A stretch of 64,000 nucleotides of DNA from Rachicladosporium sp. CCFEE 5018. Taxonomy: Eukaryota > Ascomycota > Dothideomycetes > Cladosporiales > Cladosporiaceae. The DNA lies in the NCBI GenBank assembly GCA_002077045.2, contig KZ111172.1:6668-70667 (forward strand), written 5' to 3'. Of the stretch, positions 1 to 10,495 are shown one piece after another (position 1 is the first letter of the stretch; each line of letters starts with the position of its first letter). A program made the position numbers and the translations under genes. Under the pieces are notes generated by a model. The model saw only the letters and a list, made by a program, of their open reading frames with translations. It made no database searches and was not told the DNA's origin.

Positions 1-1361
1 CGCCGGTGAAACGGCAGCGAGTGGATTATCTTGCCGGTCTCGTAGCACTCTGCTCGATCTTGGTGTCGGTCACGCATTGGGTGCTCACCTACACACCTTC
101 AGTGATTATGGAGTATCTTCCAGCACACTACAACAGCGAGCAATGGGCGCGTCGCACTATCGAGCCGTTCTTGATGAACGACATCTGGGTTGGCCTTTTC
201 TTCACCACATCCACTCGCTTCCTGACCACAGCCTACTTGCGCAAGGCTGATCTTAAGATCATTGCGGAGAAGACCGTATCACGAACGCCACGTTTGATGA
301 TCCCGATCGCCGCTGTGATCGTGTTCGAGTACTTCTTGATGGACGTGGGTGCTGTCAAGTACCTGGAATATGTTCCCAGCATCACATGGTCGACCTGGCC
401 TTCGACTTGGGTGTACCCGAACTTTGGCTGGTTCATCAACGAGACGCTGCAGCTGATCTACCTAATCCCCAATGCTGCACCACAGCTCACCTGGAACTTT
501 TGTACCGGTGTCCTGTGGACTATACCTGTGCAATTGCAGAACACTTGGCTTGTGCTCCTCGGGGCAGTCGTGATCACAGAGATCAAGACACCGTGGAAAC
601 GGTTCGGCTACTACGCCTTCTGCGTCGTGAATCACTGGTACGCCCTCTCCTGGGGCTCTTACTTTTGGTTCGGCCTACTCCTCGCAGACCTCGACATCAC
701 ATACAAATATCGGACTAAGATCCAGTCATCGCCTCTACTCCTGTACCCTCTCCTCACAGCCGCCTCACTACTCGTGTTCGTGTCCCTAGGCAACGACCTG
801 CTGAGTGTCTGGACCGGCTACACGTTCTCCACGAACGAACGCAGCATCCACCCCGAGATCCAATCTGGGCTCAACATCGGCGCCACACCTTTTGCCGCTT
901 ACCCCGAGTACACCGAGCCCAAACTCAACGGTCTCGTTTTCTGCGTCGCGTCGCAATTCATCGTCGAGATCAGTGTCTGGACGCAAAAGTTCCTCTCCAC
1001 GAAGCCATTCCTCCTACTGCTTCCCCACGTCTTTACGATGTACCTCATTCACGGGCTCGTATTCTGGAGTATCGGCAGCTTGGTGTGTGTGTGGTTTGCG
1101 GAGCTGGGGCTGGCGTACTGGCTAAACATGCTCTTGACGGCGATCATCTGCTATGTGGCGCTATTTGCATGTTTGCCGATTGTCACACCGGCCATTGAGA
1201 TGCTGGGTAAGGAGATGACGAAAAGTATATGGGTCGGGGCTAGCCAGGAGCCGGATGAGTGGAGGCCGACGAGCTGGCCGTTAGGGAGAGATGAGGTGGA
1301 GGGAAAAGGTGGGGATGAACGAAGAAGAGATGGTGCCAGGGAAGGCAGACCTCTCGGTTAG
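1..1361 (+). CDS. Acyltransferase 3 family membrane protein (5' truncated)
   Basis: This is a polytopic membrane protein of the acyltransferase 3 (Acyl_transf_3) type, a family that O-acylates sugars, sterols or secondary metabolites. The frame is open from the window edge to a TAG at 1359-1361, giving about 451 residues. The first start-like codon is a GTG at position 6 and there is no upstream stop, so the true ATG is almost certainly outside the window. The N-terminus reads RVDYLAGLVALCSILVSVTH, which fits the family's first segment (R-x-x-YLDGLRGxAAL...H) with the usual DG replaced by AG. About ten hydrophobic segments follow, including ones near residues 95-115, 180-195, 240-260 and 335-355. 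The C-terminal 40 residues are charged and low complexity (EGKGGDERRRDG). The substrate cannot be told from sequence. I am confident of the fold family and not of the reaction. Confidence 0.72.
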   Translation, partial: PVKRQRVDYLAGLVALCSILVSVTHWVLTYTPSVIMEYLPAHYNSEQWARRTIEPFLMNDIWVGLFFTTSTRFLTTAYLRKADLKIIAEKTVSRTPRLMIPIAAVIVFEYFLMDVGAVKYLEYVPSITWSTWPSTWVYPNFGWFINETLQLIYLIPNAAPQLTWNFCTGVLWTIPVQLQNTWLVLLGAVVITEIKTPWKRFGYYAFCVVNHWYALSWGSYFWFGLLLADLDITYKYRTKIQSSPLLLYPLLTAASLLVFVSLGNDLLSVWTGYTFSTNERSIHPEIQSGLNIGATPFAAYPEYTEPKLNGLVFCVASQFIVEISVWTQKFLSTKPFLLLLPHVFTMYLIHGLVFWSIGSLVCVWFAELGLAYWLNMLLTAIICYVALFACLPIVTPAIEMLGKEMTKSIWVGASQEPDEWRPTSWPLGRDEVEGKGGDERRRDGAREGRPLG

Positions 1362-1761
1362 GGTATTGTACAGATAGAGAGGTGTATCTTAGGGGAGTTT
1401 AGGAATGGGGTGGACTGCGGGCGTCGGCACTGTACATACATATCTGCCCGTCAAGTGGCTACAAAGGAGACAAATAAAGACTTCGAAGACATCACACTGC
1501 TCTCCACTCACAATGCCAAACACTTCACACCGAGACCAGTCAAAAACGCCACCGCGATCCATATTGATGCCTCAGGCTCAATCGCCGAACTCGCGCCTGC
1601 CGAGGTTGACTTCTTACCGAGCCTTGGACCTCGTCTGGACGCTGTGAGATCGTCATGCATTTATTATTCGAGATCCCGTCAACTTTGACTTCAGTATAAG
1701 ATCTCGGGACGACGATCGAGATCCCATTACACTGAGGATCACCAATACACTCATTCCTAAG
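1362..1761. other. Intergenic, upstream of acyl-CoA oxidase
   Basis: This 400-bp stretch lies between two plus-strand genes and must hold the 3' end of the acyltransferase and the promoter of the acyl-CoA oxidase. Only short overlapping ORFs are present. A CATTTATTATTCG stretch near 1655-1670 is locally AT-rich, but I see no motif I can name. Confidence 0.5.
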
Positions 1762-3975
1762 ATGCCGACCGTACCAGACTGGGTCAAGCAGCTCAAGCCC
1801 GCTGGGCCTCAAGGCTCGGAGCTTCTCGAACAAGAACGAGCGAAGTCCAAGGTCAACACTTCGGCTCTGTCAACATTCCTACACACCAAAGCCGGTCTTG
1901 AGCGCAAGCACAAGATCCTTGCAATTCTGCAGCAGGAGAAAGTCTTCGACAAGTCCCAGAATTACTTCGCCGGCCGCGTGGATCGCTTCGAGACTGCGCT
2001 TGCACGAGCGAAGAAGCTCCGCCAGTTGTATGTCAAGCATGGTTGGACGAACGACGACAAGCAATGCGCCAATGAGCTCATCTCGGAGCCGGGTCCATAT
2101 GGGCTGCATGAGAGCATGTTCTTGATTACGCTTCAAGGTCAGGGCAATGCGGAGCAGCACAAGCGCTTCCTCGAGCCGGCGCAGGAGTACAAGTACATTG
2201 GGTGCTATGCACAGACTGAGCTGGGACATGGCTCCAACGTGCGCGGGCTGGAGACGACTGCAACGTGGAATCCTGAGGATAAGACTTTCACGATTCACTC
2301 GCCAACGCTCACATCCTCAAAGTGGTGGATTGGTTCGCTTGGGCGCACTGCCAACTTTGCCGTGGTGATGGCGCAGTTGTATCTTGGAGGGAAGCCATAT
2401 GGGCCGCATCCATTTGTTGTGCAGATCCGGGATTTGAAGACACATCAGCCGTTGGAGAACATCGCCATTGGTGATATCGGACCTAAGGTATGTTCAACAT
2501 GTGGGTAGAGTGTGAGTGGGAGCAGATGCTGACTCGAGTACAGTTCGGCTACAACACCATGGACAATGGTTATCTTCTGTTCAATAAGGTCAAGGTCCCG
2601 CATATCTCTATGTTGGCGCGCTTCAGCTCGATCGACCCGAAGACCAACAAGTACATACGACCATCGTCGCCATCGCTCATTTACGGCACACTGACATGGG
2701 TGCGCTCGACCATCGTGCTCCAGTCTGGTGGTGTCCTGGCACGAGGTGTCACCATCGCAACACGGTACTGCTCAGTCCGACGACAGTTCCAGGATCGTGA
2801 TGATCAGTCCAAGGAGTCTGGAGAGAACCAAGTCATTAACTACACCATGGTGCAGATCCGACTTTTGCCTCTGCTGGCAACATGCTTCGCACTTCACTTC
2901 ACCGGTCGCGGCATGATGGCCCTGTACGAGGCTAACCAGCGCAAGCTCGCAGCCGACTCAGGCAAGGCAGCTGCACAAGCCTCGAACCGTGGCGCAGGCC
3001 CAGAGGAGACAGCTAGCAGCTCTGATCTCCTCGCAGACCTGCATGCTACCTCTTGCGGACTCAAGTCACTCGCTTCCTACACCGCCGTCGAAGGTCTCGA
3101 GATGTGCCGACGCGCTTGCGGTGGCCACGGCTACAGCAACTTCTCCGGTATTGGCACCTGGTTCGCCGACTACCTGCCCACCGCCACTTGGGAGGGCGAC
3201 AACTACATGCTCACGCAGCAAGTCGCGCGCTACCTTCTAAAATCCGCTCGCAGTGTCCTGAAGGGCGTCGAGCCCACAAACGACACTCAGAGCATCCTGT
3301 CCAACTTCCTCGCTCGCCAAGACCAAGGCGCTGCCTTCGACGTGCTCAGCAAGGACGAGGACATCGTCGAGGCTTTCGCCTGGCGCTCCTCTTTCCTCAC
3401 ATTCGAGGCTCTCAAGCACCGCGACGAGCAGAAGCGCTCATGGAACAGCTTGCTAGTGGACTTCTACCGCCTATCCCGCGCGCACAGCCAGTACATGGTC
3501 GTCAAGAACTTCTACGAGACGCTGCAGTCGCCTGCCATCTCGTCTGAACTGGACCCGCCGACGCTTGACGTGATGCATAAGTTGTTCAGACTCTATGCGC
3601 TCCACACGCTTGAGCAAGAGGCGAGCGAGTTCTATACCAGCAGCGCTGTGACAGTCAGGCAGATCCAGTTGGCGAGGACGAGCAGTGTCATGAAGTTGCT
3701 GGAGGAGATTCGACCGCATGCCATCAGATTGGTGGACAGCTGGGACTTCCCTGATTGGCAGCTTGACTCTTCGCTCGGTCGATCGGACGGAAAGGTGGGT
3801 GCTCCCCAAGATTTCGAGAACTCGATGGATATTTGGCTAACGTTCCATGCAGGTCTACGAAGACATGTTCTACCGCGCATCCGAGCTCAACCCGCTCAAC
3901 AACATCACAGTCGACCCTTACCCGGACTCCCCAGTATTGTTCAGGGAGAAGGAGGCGCAGAAGGCAAAGTTGTAG
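1762..3975 (+). CDS. POX1: Peroxisomal acyl-CoA oxidase
   Basis: This FAD enzyme catalyses the first step of peroxisomal beta-oxidation, oxidising acyl-CoA to trans-2-enoyl-CoA and passing electrons to O2. Three exons at 1762-2487, 2544-3794 and 3853-3975 join in frame to a 699-residue protein, the usual family length. The introns are 56 and 58 nt with GTATGT...ACAG and GTGGGT...GCAG borders. Visible signatures include GCYAQTELGHGSN (about 152-164), the flavin-region segment GxWWIGxLG, CGGHGYSNFSGI, and TATWEGDNYML, which carries the family's catalytic Glu. The last exon gives a C-terminus ending KAKL, whose AKL is a PTS1-type peroxisome signal. Without the second splice the frame runs into an unrelated tail and loses that signal, which supports the intron. 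The start ATG opens the normal N-terminus (MPTVPDWVKQL). The symbol follows yeast POX1; fungi often carry several paralogues. Confidence 0.93.
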
Positions 3976-4321
3976 TGAAAGACGGATCAAAAGGTGGCGA
4001 GCGCTTTGCATTCGTGCTTTTTGTGTAGATATGTTCAGACCGCGGCTAGTGTATAGTCCTGTATTACTGCAATATACGCACTTGCTCGTCTTCGAACTAT
4101 CAAATCTGCAGCAACGCCAAGCCCTGACGACCAAGGGACTTGAATTGACTTCGACTGCACCTCTACCACAGTTCGTCACCTCGTACACACGCACACTCTC
4201 GGTTTTGGCGATGGCAGTCTCCTTGATCAGCATGGCGTGCTGCAAGCTTTGCTGAGTTACATGTAGTCGCACGCTCAACAGAGCTCATCTCACCTCTCTT
4301 CCCTTGTTCTGTCGAGCCATC
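3976..4321. other. Intergenic, acyl-CoA oxidase to ABC-F ATPase
   Basis: This 346-bp region lies between two co-directional genes. I saw no conserved frame, RNA gene or repeat. A pyrimidine-rich stretch (CTCATCTCACCTCTCTTCCC) lies just upstream of the next ATG, as is common in fungal promoters. Confidence 0.5.
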
Positions 4322-6771
4322 ATGAGTCATCCAGGGACCATTGTCAACGGCACCGTGTACCGACGATCATCGGACGAATACAAAGATGTAGGTCATGGTC
4401 ACTCCTCGATTTCGTAGCGCACGCTCGCGATGCATTTCTCCAAACTCGAAACCGGTGTGATTCAGGTTGCTTGTCAGCAGACGCGATTTCATATCGCTCA
4501 GGATTCGGAGCTGCGAGAGGTAGGTCACATCTGCCAACGGGACTCCCTCCAGAGAGCCTTTGGACTCATGATTTGGTAGATCGACATCAAGGACCTCGAT
4601 ATTTCGCTCGTTAGCCGCACCGCGGATGGCGAAGCCACTACTGGCAAGGCTACGAAGTCATCGAAAGCCAAGCCCGATGGCCTCGAGCTCCTGACACATG
4701 CACATCTCCGTGTCCAGCCTGGTGCGAGGCTGGCACTTATCGGGAGAAACGGTACTGGCAAATCTACTGTACTCCGTGCCATCTCCGAACGTCTGATTCC
4801 AGCTCTACCCGACAATCTTCGGGTAGCGGCAATGCGACAATTCAATGACGAGAATGATGCTGGAGAGTCGAAGTCGTATATGCCGAGCACTAAGGATGCG
4901 ACTGTAGTGGAGTATGTGGGAAGCTGTGACGTTGTGAGGAATCGCCTGGTGTATGAGCTTGATGGTAAGGTTGCTCTGTCTAGAAGGGTGGTATTGGTGG
5001 CTGATAGGTACTAGAGATCAATGACGCATTGAACAGTACCGATGCGCTTGAAACTATTCGTAAGCTGCGTACGATACAACTTGAGAGGACGAAGCAGACG
5101 CTGTTCGAAGTCGACCGTGCTGCTCGGCTTCGTAGCGGTGCGAGAGGCTACGACGTACGAAAAGTCTTACGACAGAGCGAGAAGGACGTAGATGATGCGA
5201 CCACGCGACTGGAAGCACTCAATCTAGATTCAGAAGGCAGTGGTATGGAGACTGAGCTCGAGCAGGCCACACAGCTACAGGTCGATTTGCAAAACGAGCT
5301 TGATGCTCTTCCTGCTCAAGACACACCTGCCAAAGCCAAGACCATCTTATCTGGTCTTGGCTTCACGGAGAAAATGCTAGCAAGCAATATTGCCACCCTC
5401 TCTGGTGGCTGGCAGATGCGAACGCTGCTAGCTGCGGCGCTGGTCCAAACGGCAGACCTCCTGATCCTGGATGAACCGACAAACTTCCTCGATATGCAAG
5501 GTATCCTCTGGCTACAGAAGTACCTGCACACCTTAGCCGACACTTCACCCAAAGCCGCAGTTCTGGTAGTATCCCATGACCGCGACTTCATCAACGGTAC
5601 CTGCAAAGAGCTTATGATCCTGCGGGAGAAGCAGCTGATGTACCACCCCGGCGATCTCGACTCCTACGACAAATCCATCCGCCACGAGATCCTCCGTATG
5701 ACGCGTATGAAAGAAGCGCAGGAGAAGCAAGTCGAGCACATGAAGAAGACTGTCGCTAACAGCATGGCGCAAGGCAAGAAGACTGGCGATGACAACAAAC
5801 TTCGACAGGCCAAGAGCCGACAGAAGAAGCTCGATGACAGGACTGGTATGGAAGTTAGCGCAAAAGGGACGAGATTCAAGCTCAATCGCGATCTCACTGG
5901 CTATCATCTCACAAGCAGAGCTGAACTCACCGTGCCGAAGGAGGAGGAAGGCGTGACGCTCAGGTTTCCGCCGGCGCCGGAGATGAGGTTCCAGAGCTCG
6001 TTGATCAGTTTGGAGAATGTGTCGTATCGATATCCCCGGGTTGCGAAGCCGACTATAGCGGAAGTCACTCTGGTCGTTCACCCAGGCGACCGCATCGGCG
6101 TCGTGGGACTCAACGGCGCGGGCAAGTCCACGCTCGTGAAAGTGCTTACGGGTGCTGTACAGCCCGCGTCGGGCAATATTGAGCGCTACGCACGGCTCAA
6201 GATTGGCGTATACTCCCAGAACTCGGTCGACGAGCTCGCTGCGTTGGGTCAGGGTGATGCTTCGATCACGGCTTTGTCACTGATGCTCGAGCGGTCAAAG
6301 ACGAATGGAAGCAGTCTGGAAGAGCAAGACGCCCGCAAAGCACTTGCGAGCGTCGGACTATACGGCCGCACAATCTCAGACACTTCCGTGGCGCGACTCT
6401 CCGGCGGTCAACTAGTCCGCCTCGCTCTCGCACTGCTCTTCCTAGACCCGCCACACCTGCTGATCCTCGATGAGCCAAGCACACACCTCGACATCGCTAC
6501 TGTCTCGGCTCTCGCCCGAGCACTAGCATTGTACAACGGCGCTGTAGTGCTGGTCAGTCACGACAGGTTCATGCTCAGGACTGTCATTGAGGGAGAGACT
6601 GTGGATCACGACAGCAGCGATGATGAGGCTGAGATGTCAGCGGCTGACGAAGCTGTGCGAAGGCGTGTTGTATTTGAGGTCAAAGGTGGTAAGATGAAGT
6701 CCCTAAAAGGGGGGATCACTGCTTGGGAGGGCACACTGGTCAAAAGGCTGGAGAAAGCTGGGTTGCTGTGA
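4322..6771 (+). CDS. ABC-F family ATPase (two ABC domains, no membrane part)
   Basis: This soluble twin-ATPase belongs to the ABC-F class, whose fungal members act in translation, ribosome assembly or stress signalling. Four exons at 4322-4387, 4466-4519, 4580-4964 and 5015-6771 splice in frame to about 753 residues. The introns show GTAGGT...TTCAG, GTAGGT...GTAG and GTAAGG...CTAG borders. Domain 1 has Walker A GRNGTGKST (about residue 94), signature LSGGW, Walker B LLILDEPTNFLD and H-loop SHDRDF. Domain 2 has Walker A GLNGAGKST (about 532), signature LSGGQ, Walker B LLILDEPSTHLD and SHDRF. Between them lies a charged helical linker with a KxxRQAKSRQKKLD element typical of the ABC-F interdomain linker. 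No transmembrane segments are visible. The length is close to Gcn20/ABCF3, but the N-terminal segment is short and differs, so I do not assign an orthologue. The three small 5' exons are the least certain part. Confidence 0.88.
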
Positions 6772-6937
6772 GATAATAAAGACAAGGCGTGTTGTCTGTG
6801 TGTCCAGAAAAGTTTTATCACCATGCGTTCCTCGTTGAGATCCGTTCTGCTGATTGCTATGGAAGTCAGCACACGGCACTCCACTACCACGCCACAGTGA
6901 CGTCCACGAACATAGCGCACCCCAGCCTTCTTCGCGT

Positions 6938-7450
6938 TCAGAGAGTTCCCCCAAAGAACAACCCTCCATCATCCAATCTCCGAGGTCCCTTCGTCAGTCC
7001 CATCCACATCTCCCTGCCCGTCTGCGCGACTCCCTGAGCTGCAGCATGCGCACGCTCGGGCTCCCAAACTCCCACGTAAACCCAGCCTAGTGTGACGATC
7101 GCCGCGAAGATGACGAAGATGACGAAGAAGGACCAGTAGAACAACGTGTAGCAGGCGCGGATCTGATCCTCGTCTTGCGGCGAGAGGGACTCGTAGGGGC
7201 AGGATCGCATCTGCCGACGCAGGAGTGTGGTGTGCGAGGGGGCAAGAGGATGATCGTCCAGCTCGATTTCATGCATCGTCTCGGCGTTCGAGGGGCTATC
7301 TGTGCTGGATGCCTTCGGGGTAGAGGGTGGGAGCCGAGTACCGCTTGGCCTTTTCGAGTGGTGGTCGCGGTAGCTCTCTAGTTCGCGCATTTGGCTGGGT
7401 GTCAGGCGTTCCAGGCCGTCAAGGTGGAAGACACGCTGGGGAGCTGACAT
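6938..7450 (-). CDS. Small single-pass membrane protein, uncharacterised
   Basis: This intronless 170-residue protein reads from ATG at 7450 to a stop at 6938-6940. Residues 1-95 are polar and Ser/Pro-rich with a short motif LERLTPSQMRELESYR near the start. One strong hydrophobic segment (about 103-128, containing YWSFFVIFVIFAAIVTLGW) is followed by a short soluble tail, so it is probably a tail-anchored or single-span protein. I recognise no domain. It converges on the ABC-F gene and is divergent from the aconitase gene, with about 550 bp between the two starts. Support comes from the long open frame, the clean transmembrane segment and the ATG start. Confidence 0.6.
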   Translation of the reverse strand: MSAPQRVFHLDGLERLTPSQMRELESYRDHHSKRPSGTRLPPSTPKASSTDSPSNAETMHEIELDDHPLAPSHTTLLRRQMRSCPYESLSPQDEDQIRACYTLFYWSFFVIFVIFAAIVTLGWVYVGVWEPERAHAAAQGVAQTGREMWMGLTKGPRRLDDGGLFFGGTL

Positions 7451-7999
7451 CTTGGCGGGTGGTGGTTCGGGAGGGGGAGATAGTCTTACTCAAGAAAGTT
7501 GACAGTGGCAGGATTGTAGTCTTCTCCTGAGATGATCCATGGTCTGCATGTAGGAAGAGCAGAGGGGCAGACAAGATGAAACAAAGAAGTGTCAGATGGG
7601 AGACATGCTGAGTGGTGGTGCAAATAGGTTTGACGGTCAGCAAGAAGGATACTCGACTTAGACTGCGTTACAGGCTGCTGTCTTCGACTTCGTTCAGCTA
7701 ATTCTCTGAACTTGGAGGCCTGCTTGCGCATTACCTGTAATGAAGGGTAGCCTTTAGATGTCGTGATAGCAGCTAGCGGCGCTGGATCGTATATTAGCAT
7801 AATATAGAACTTCACGGTGCCAACACGATGATGCTTGCGATGGAGCAGGTGGTGGAGAGGAAGGTCACACTGAATGGAACTGCTATGAGTGGTTGCTCAC
7901 CGACATCGCTACTTTTAGTCATCCAAATTTCCAGCCGAGCAGCATCTTGGGCATGGTAACCTCGTTGACACGGTGTTGAACGTTCGAACAAGGCCATTG
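7451..7999. promoter_or_regulatory. Divergent intergenic region
   Basis: The 549 bp lie between the start of the minus-strand membrane protein and the aconitase ATG, so both promoters must be here. The ORFs in it are short and have no recognisable content. No specific binding site can be supported by eye. Confidence 0.4.
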
Positions 8000-10495
8000 A
8001 TGTCCACAATGCTCACAGCAAAGCAGTCGCGGACTGCTCTGTCGCTGAGACGAGCGAGTAGCCTCTTCGCCCTGCCCAGCGCTTTGCGAGTGGCCATCTA
8101 CAACGATGTCCGCGGCTTCGCGACTCCAGCGTCGCAGCCAGCGACTCCCACAGCATCCTCGCTTGAGAGCCGCACACCGCCCTACACAAAGCTTCTGCGC
8201 AATCTCCACGATGTGCGAAAGCTCCTCCCCTCCCGAGCGCTCACTCTAGCGGAGAAGATCCTCTACAGCCACCTGGGCGAGAACGCCGAGGAGAGCTTGC
8301 TCCAGGGCACGAGCAATGGCCGCGATGTACGAGGCAAGGCCACTCTCAAGCTTCTTGTCGATCGCGTCGCCATGCAAGATGCCTCCGCGCAGATGGCTCT
8401 CCTGCAATTCATGACCTGTCGGCTGCCTTCAACCGCAGTGCCCAGCAGCATCCACTGCGACCACATGATCGTTGGCGAGCGAGGTGCGGAGCTTGACTTA
8501 CCGAACAGCATAGAGGGGAATAAGGAGGTGTACGACTTCTTGGAGAGCGCGAGCAAGAAGTATGGCATTGAGTTCTGGCCGCCTGGTGCGGGCATCATTC
8601 ACCAGACTGTGCTGGAGAACTACTCCGCGCCGGGGTTGATGATGTTGGGGACTGATTCACATACACCGAACGCGGGAGGTCTAGGGGCGATTGCGATCGG
8701 CGTGGGTGGAGCTGACGCCGTGGACGCCATGGTGGGTGCTGCGTGGGAGCTCAAGGCGCCGAAGATTCTCGGAGTGAAGCTCGAGGGCCAGTTGAGTGGT
8801 TGGGCAAGTCCAAAGGATATCATCATGAGCTTGGCTGGCCAGCTCACGGTGCGAGGCGGGACTGGATATATCATTGAGTACTTTGGCGAGGGCGTCAAGA
8901 GTCTGTCAAGCACAGGCATGGCCACTGTGTGTAACATGGGTGCGGAGGTGGGCGCGACGACGAGTATATTCCCATACACGCCCAGCTCGCATGACCCATA
9001 CCTGTACGCTACGCATCGAGGCGCGATCGCAACGCAAGCCAACGCAATCTGGCATTCACCCGGCGCGCACAACGTCCTACGGCCCGATGAAGGCGCAGAG
9101 TACGACCAGGTCCTCGTAATGGACCTGACAAAGCTCGAACCTCACATCAACGGCCCCTTCACTCCGGATCTCTCGACACCCCTCTCCCTCTTCAAAGACG
9201 CAGTGAAAGCCAACTCCTGGCCTGAGACCTTCGGTGCTGGTCTCATCGGTAGCTGCACCAACTCCTCCTACGAAGATATGACAAGATCAGAGTCTCTCGT
9301 CAAGCAAGCCAAAGCCGCCGGCCTGCAACCGCGCGCTGACTTCTTTGTCACGCCGGGCAGCGAGCAGATTCGCGCAACAGTAGATCGTGACGGAATTCTG
9401 TCCTCGTTCGAAGACTCTGGCAGCATCGTCCTCGCAAACGCCTGTGGACCTTGCATCGGCCAATGGTCACGCACGGACGAGGTCAAGAAAGGCGAGTCCA
9501 ACGCGATCTTCAGCTCCTACAACCGCAACTTTCCCGGCCGCAATGATGGTAATCGCAAGACGATGAACTTCCTCGCTTCGCCCGAGCTGGTGACAGCCAT
9601 GTCCTACGCAGGTTCCACGACTTTCAACCCTCTGACTGACACCCTGCCGACACCTTCTGGCACACCCTTCCGCTTCCAACCGCCCGTCGGGCAGGACTTG
9701 CCCTCCCTCGGATTTGCGTCCGGGAACCCCGTCTTCGCGCCATCCGCCGCTGCTCCAGACGCTTCCGCACCCGTCGTCGTCAGCCCAACTTCCACACGCC
9801 TCGCGCTTCTCGAGCCTTTTGACGCCTGGCCGACGTCAGCATCTGGCACACCCGCAGATCTCACGTCTCAGCGCGTACTGATCAAAGTCAAGGGCCAGTG
9901 CACGACGGACACCATCTCCGCCGCAGGACCGTGGCTCAAATACAAAGGCCATCTTCCCAACATCTCCGAGAACACACTCATTGGCGCGGTCAACGCTGAC
10001 ACAGGCAACACAAACGAAGCCCTCGATCTCGACGGGTCGAGCCACACGATCCCAGAGCTAGCCAAGAAGTGGAAGGCTGATGGGCAGGGCTGGATCGTCG
10101 TAGCAGAAGGCAACTACGGTGAAGGTTCCGCGCGCGAGCACGCTGCCTTACAGCCACGTTACCTGGGCTGCAGAGTCATCGTTACAAAGTCCTTCGCACG
10201 CATTCACGAGACGAATCTGAAGAAGCAGGGTGTCGTTCCTCTCACGTTCGCGAATGAGAGCGACTATGATCTTGTCAACGGCGGGGATGAAGTGAGCACG
10301 GAGGGATTAGGAGATGTGCTAGCGAAGGGTATGAAAGGCGAAGATATCAGTACCATGAACATCGGTCTACTTATCAAGAAGAAGGAGGATGGCGAGGTGA
10401 AGAGGGTCGAACTCAAGCACCAGCTTAGTCGGGATCAGTGTGGCTTTGTTCTTAAGGGCAGTGCGTTGAACCTGTTGGCTGCTAGGGGACAGTGA
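8000..10495 (+). CDS. ACO2: Mitochondrial aconitase, Aco2-type
   Basis: This is an aconitase-superfamily hydratase of the fungal second-aconitase type. Yeast Aco2 acts in mitochondria, chiefly in the homocitrate-to-homoaconitate step of lysine synthesis. The single open frame from ATG 8000 gives 831 residues; the same frame begins earlier with a GTG that is unlikely to be used, and another ATG at 8009 is possible. The first 55 residues are rich in Arg, Ser and Ala with no acidic cluster, as in a mitochondrial presequence. Visible signatures are LGTDSHTPNAGGLG, GSCTNSSYEDM and ACGPCIGQW, which supply the three Cys of the 4Fe-4S cluster. The C-terminal swivel domain has GNYGEGSAREHAALQPR with the catalytic Ser-Arg region. 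I assign the Aco2 branch from the overall wording of the sequence; a tree is needed to separate it from canonical Aco1. Confidence 0.88.
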   Translation: MSTMLTAKQSRTALSLRRASSLFALPSALRVAIYNDVRGFATPASQPATPTASSLESRTPPYTKLLRNLHDVRKLLPSRALTLAEKILYSHLGENAEESLLQGTSNGRDVRGKATLKLLVDRVAMQDASAQMALLQFMTCRLPSTAVPSSIHCDHMIVGERGAELDLPNSIEGNKEVYDFLESASKKYGIEFWPPGAGIIHQTVLENYSAPGLMMLGTDSHTPNAGGLGAIAIGVGGADAVDAMVGAAWELKAPKILGVKLEGQLSGWASPKDIIMSLAGQLTVRGGTGYIIEYFGEGVKSLSSTGMATVCNMGAEVGATTSIFPYTPSSHDPYLYATHRGAIATQANAIWHSPGAHNVLRPDEGAEYDQVLVMDLTKLEPHINGPFTPDLSTPLSLFKDAVKANSWPETFGAGLIGSCTNSSYEDMTRSESLVKQAKAAGLQPRADFFVTPGSEQIRATVDRDGILSSFEDSGSIVLANACGPCIGQWSRTDEVKKGESNAIFSSYNRNFPGRNDGNRKTMNFLASPELVTAMSYAGSTTFNPLTDTLPTPSGTPFRFQPPVGQDLPSLGFASGNPVFAPSAAAPDASAPVVVSPTSTRLALLEPFDAWPTSASGTPADLTSQRVLIKVKGQCTTDTISAAGPWLKYKGHLPNISENTLIGAVNADTGNTNEALDLDGSSHTIPELAKKWKADGQGWIVVAEGNYGEGSAREHAALQPRYLGCRVIVTKSFARIHETNLKKQGVVPLTFANESDYDLVNGGDEVSTEGLGDVLAKGMKGEDISTMNIGLLIKKKEDGEVKRVELKHQLSRDQCGFVLKGSALNLLAARGQ

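Noticed and set aside
3724..4278. A 184-codon minus-strand frame over the acyl-CoA oxidase 3' end
   Set aside because: It covers the last oxidase exon and the intergenic region without any recognisable motif.
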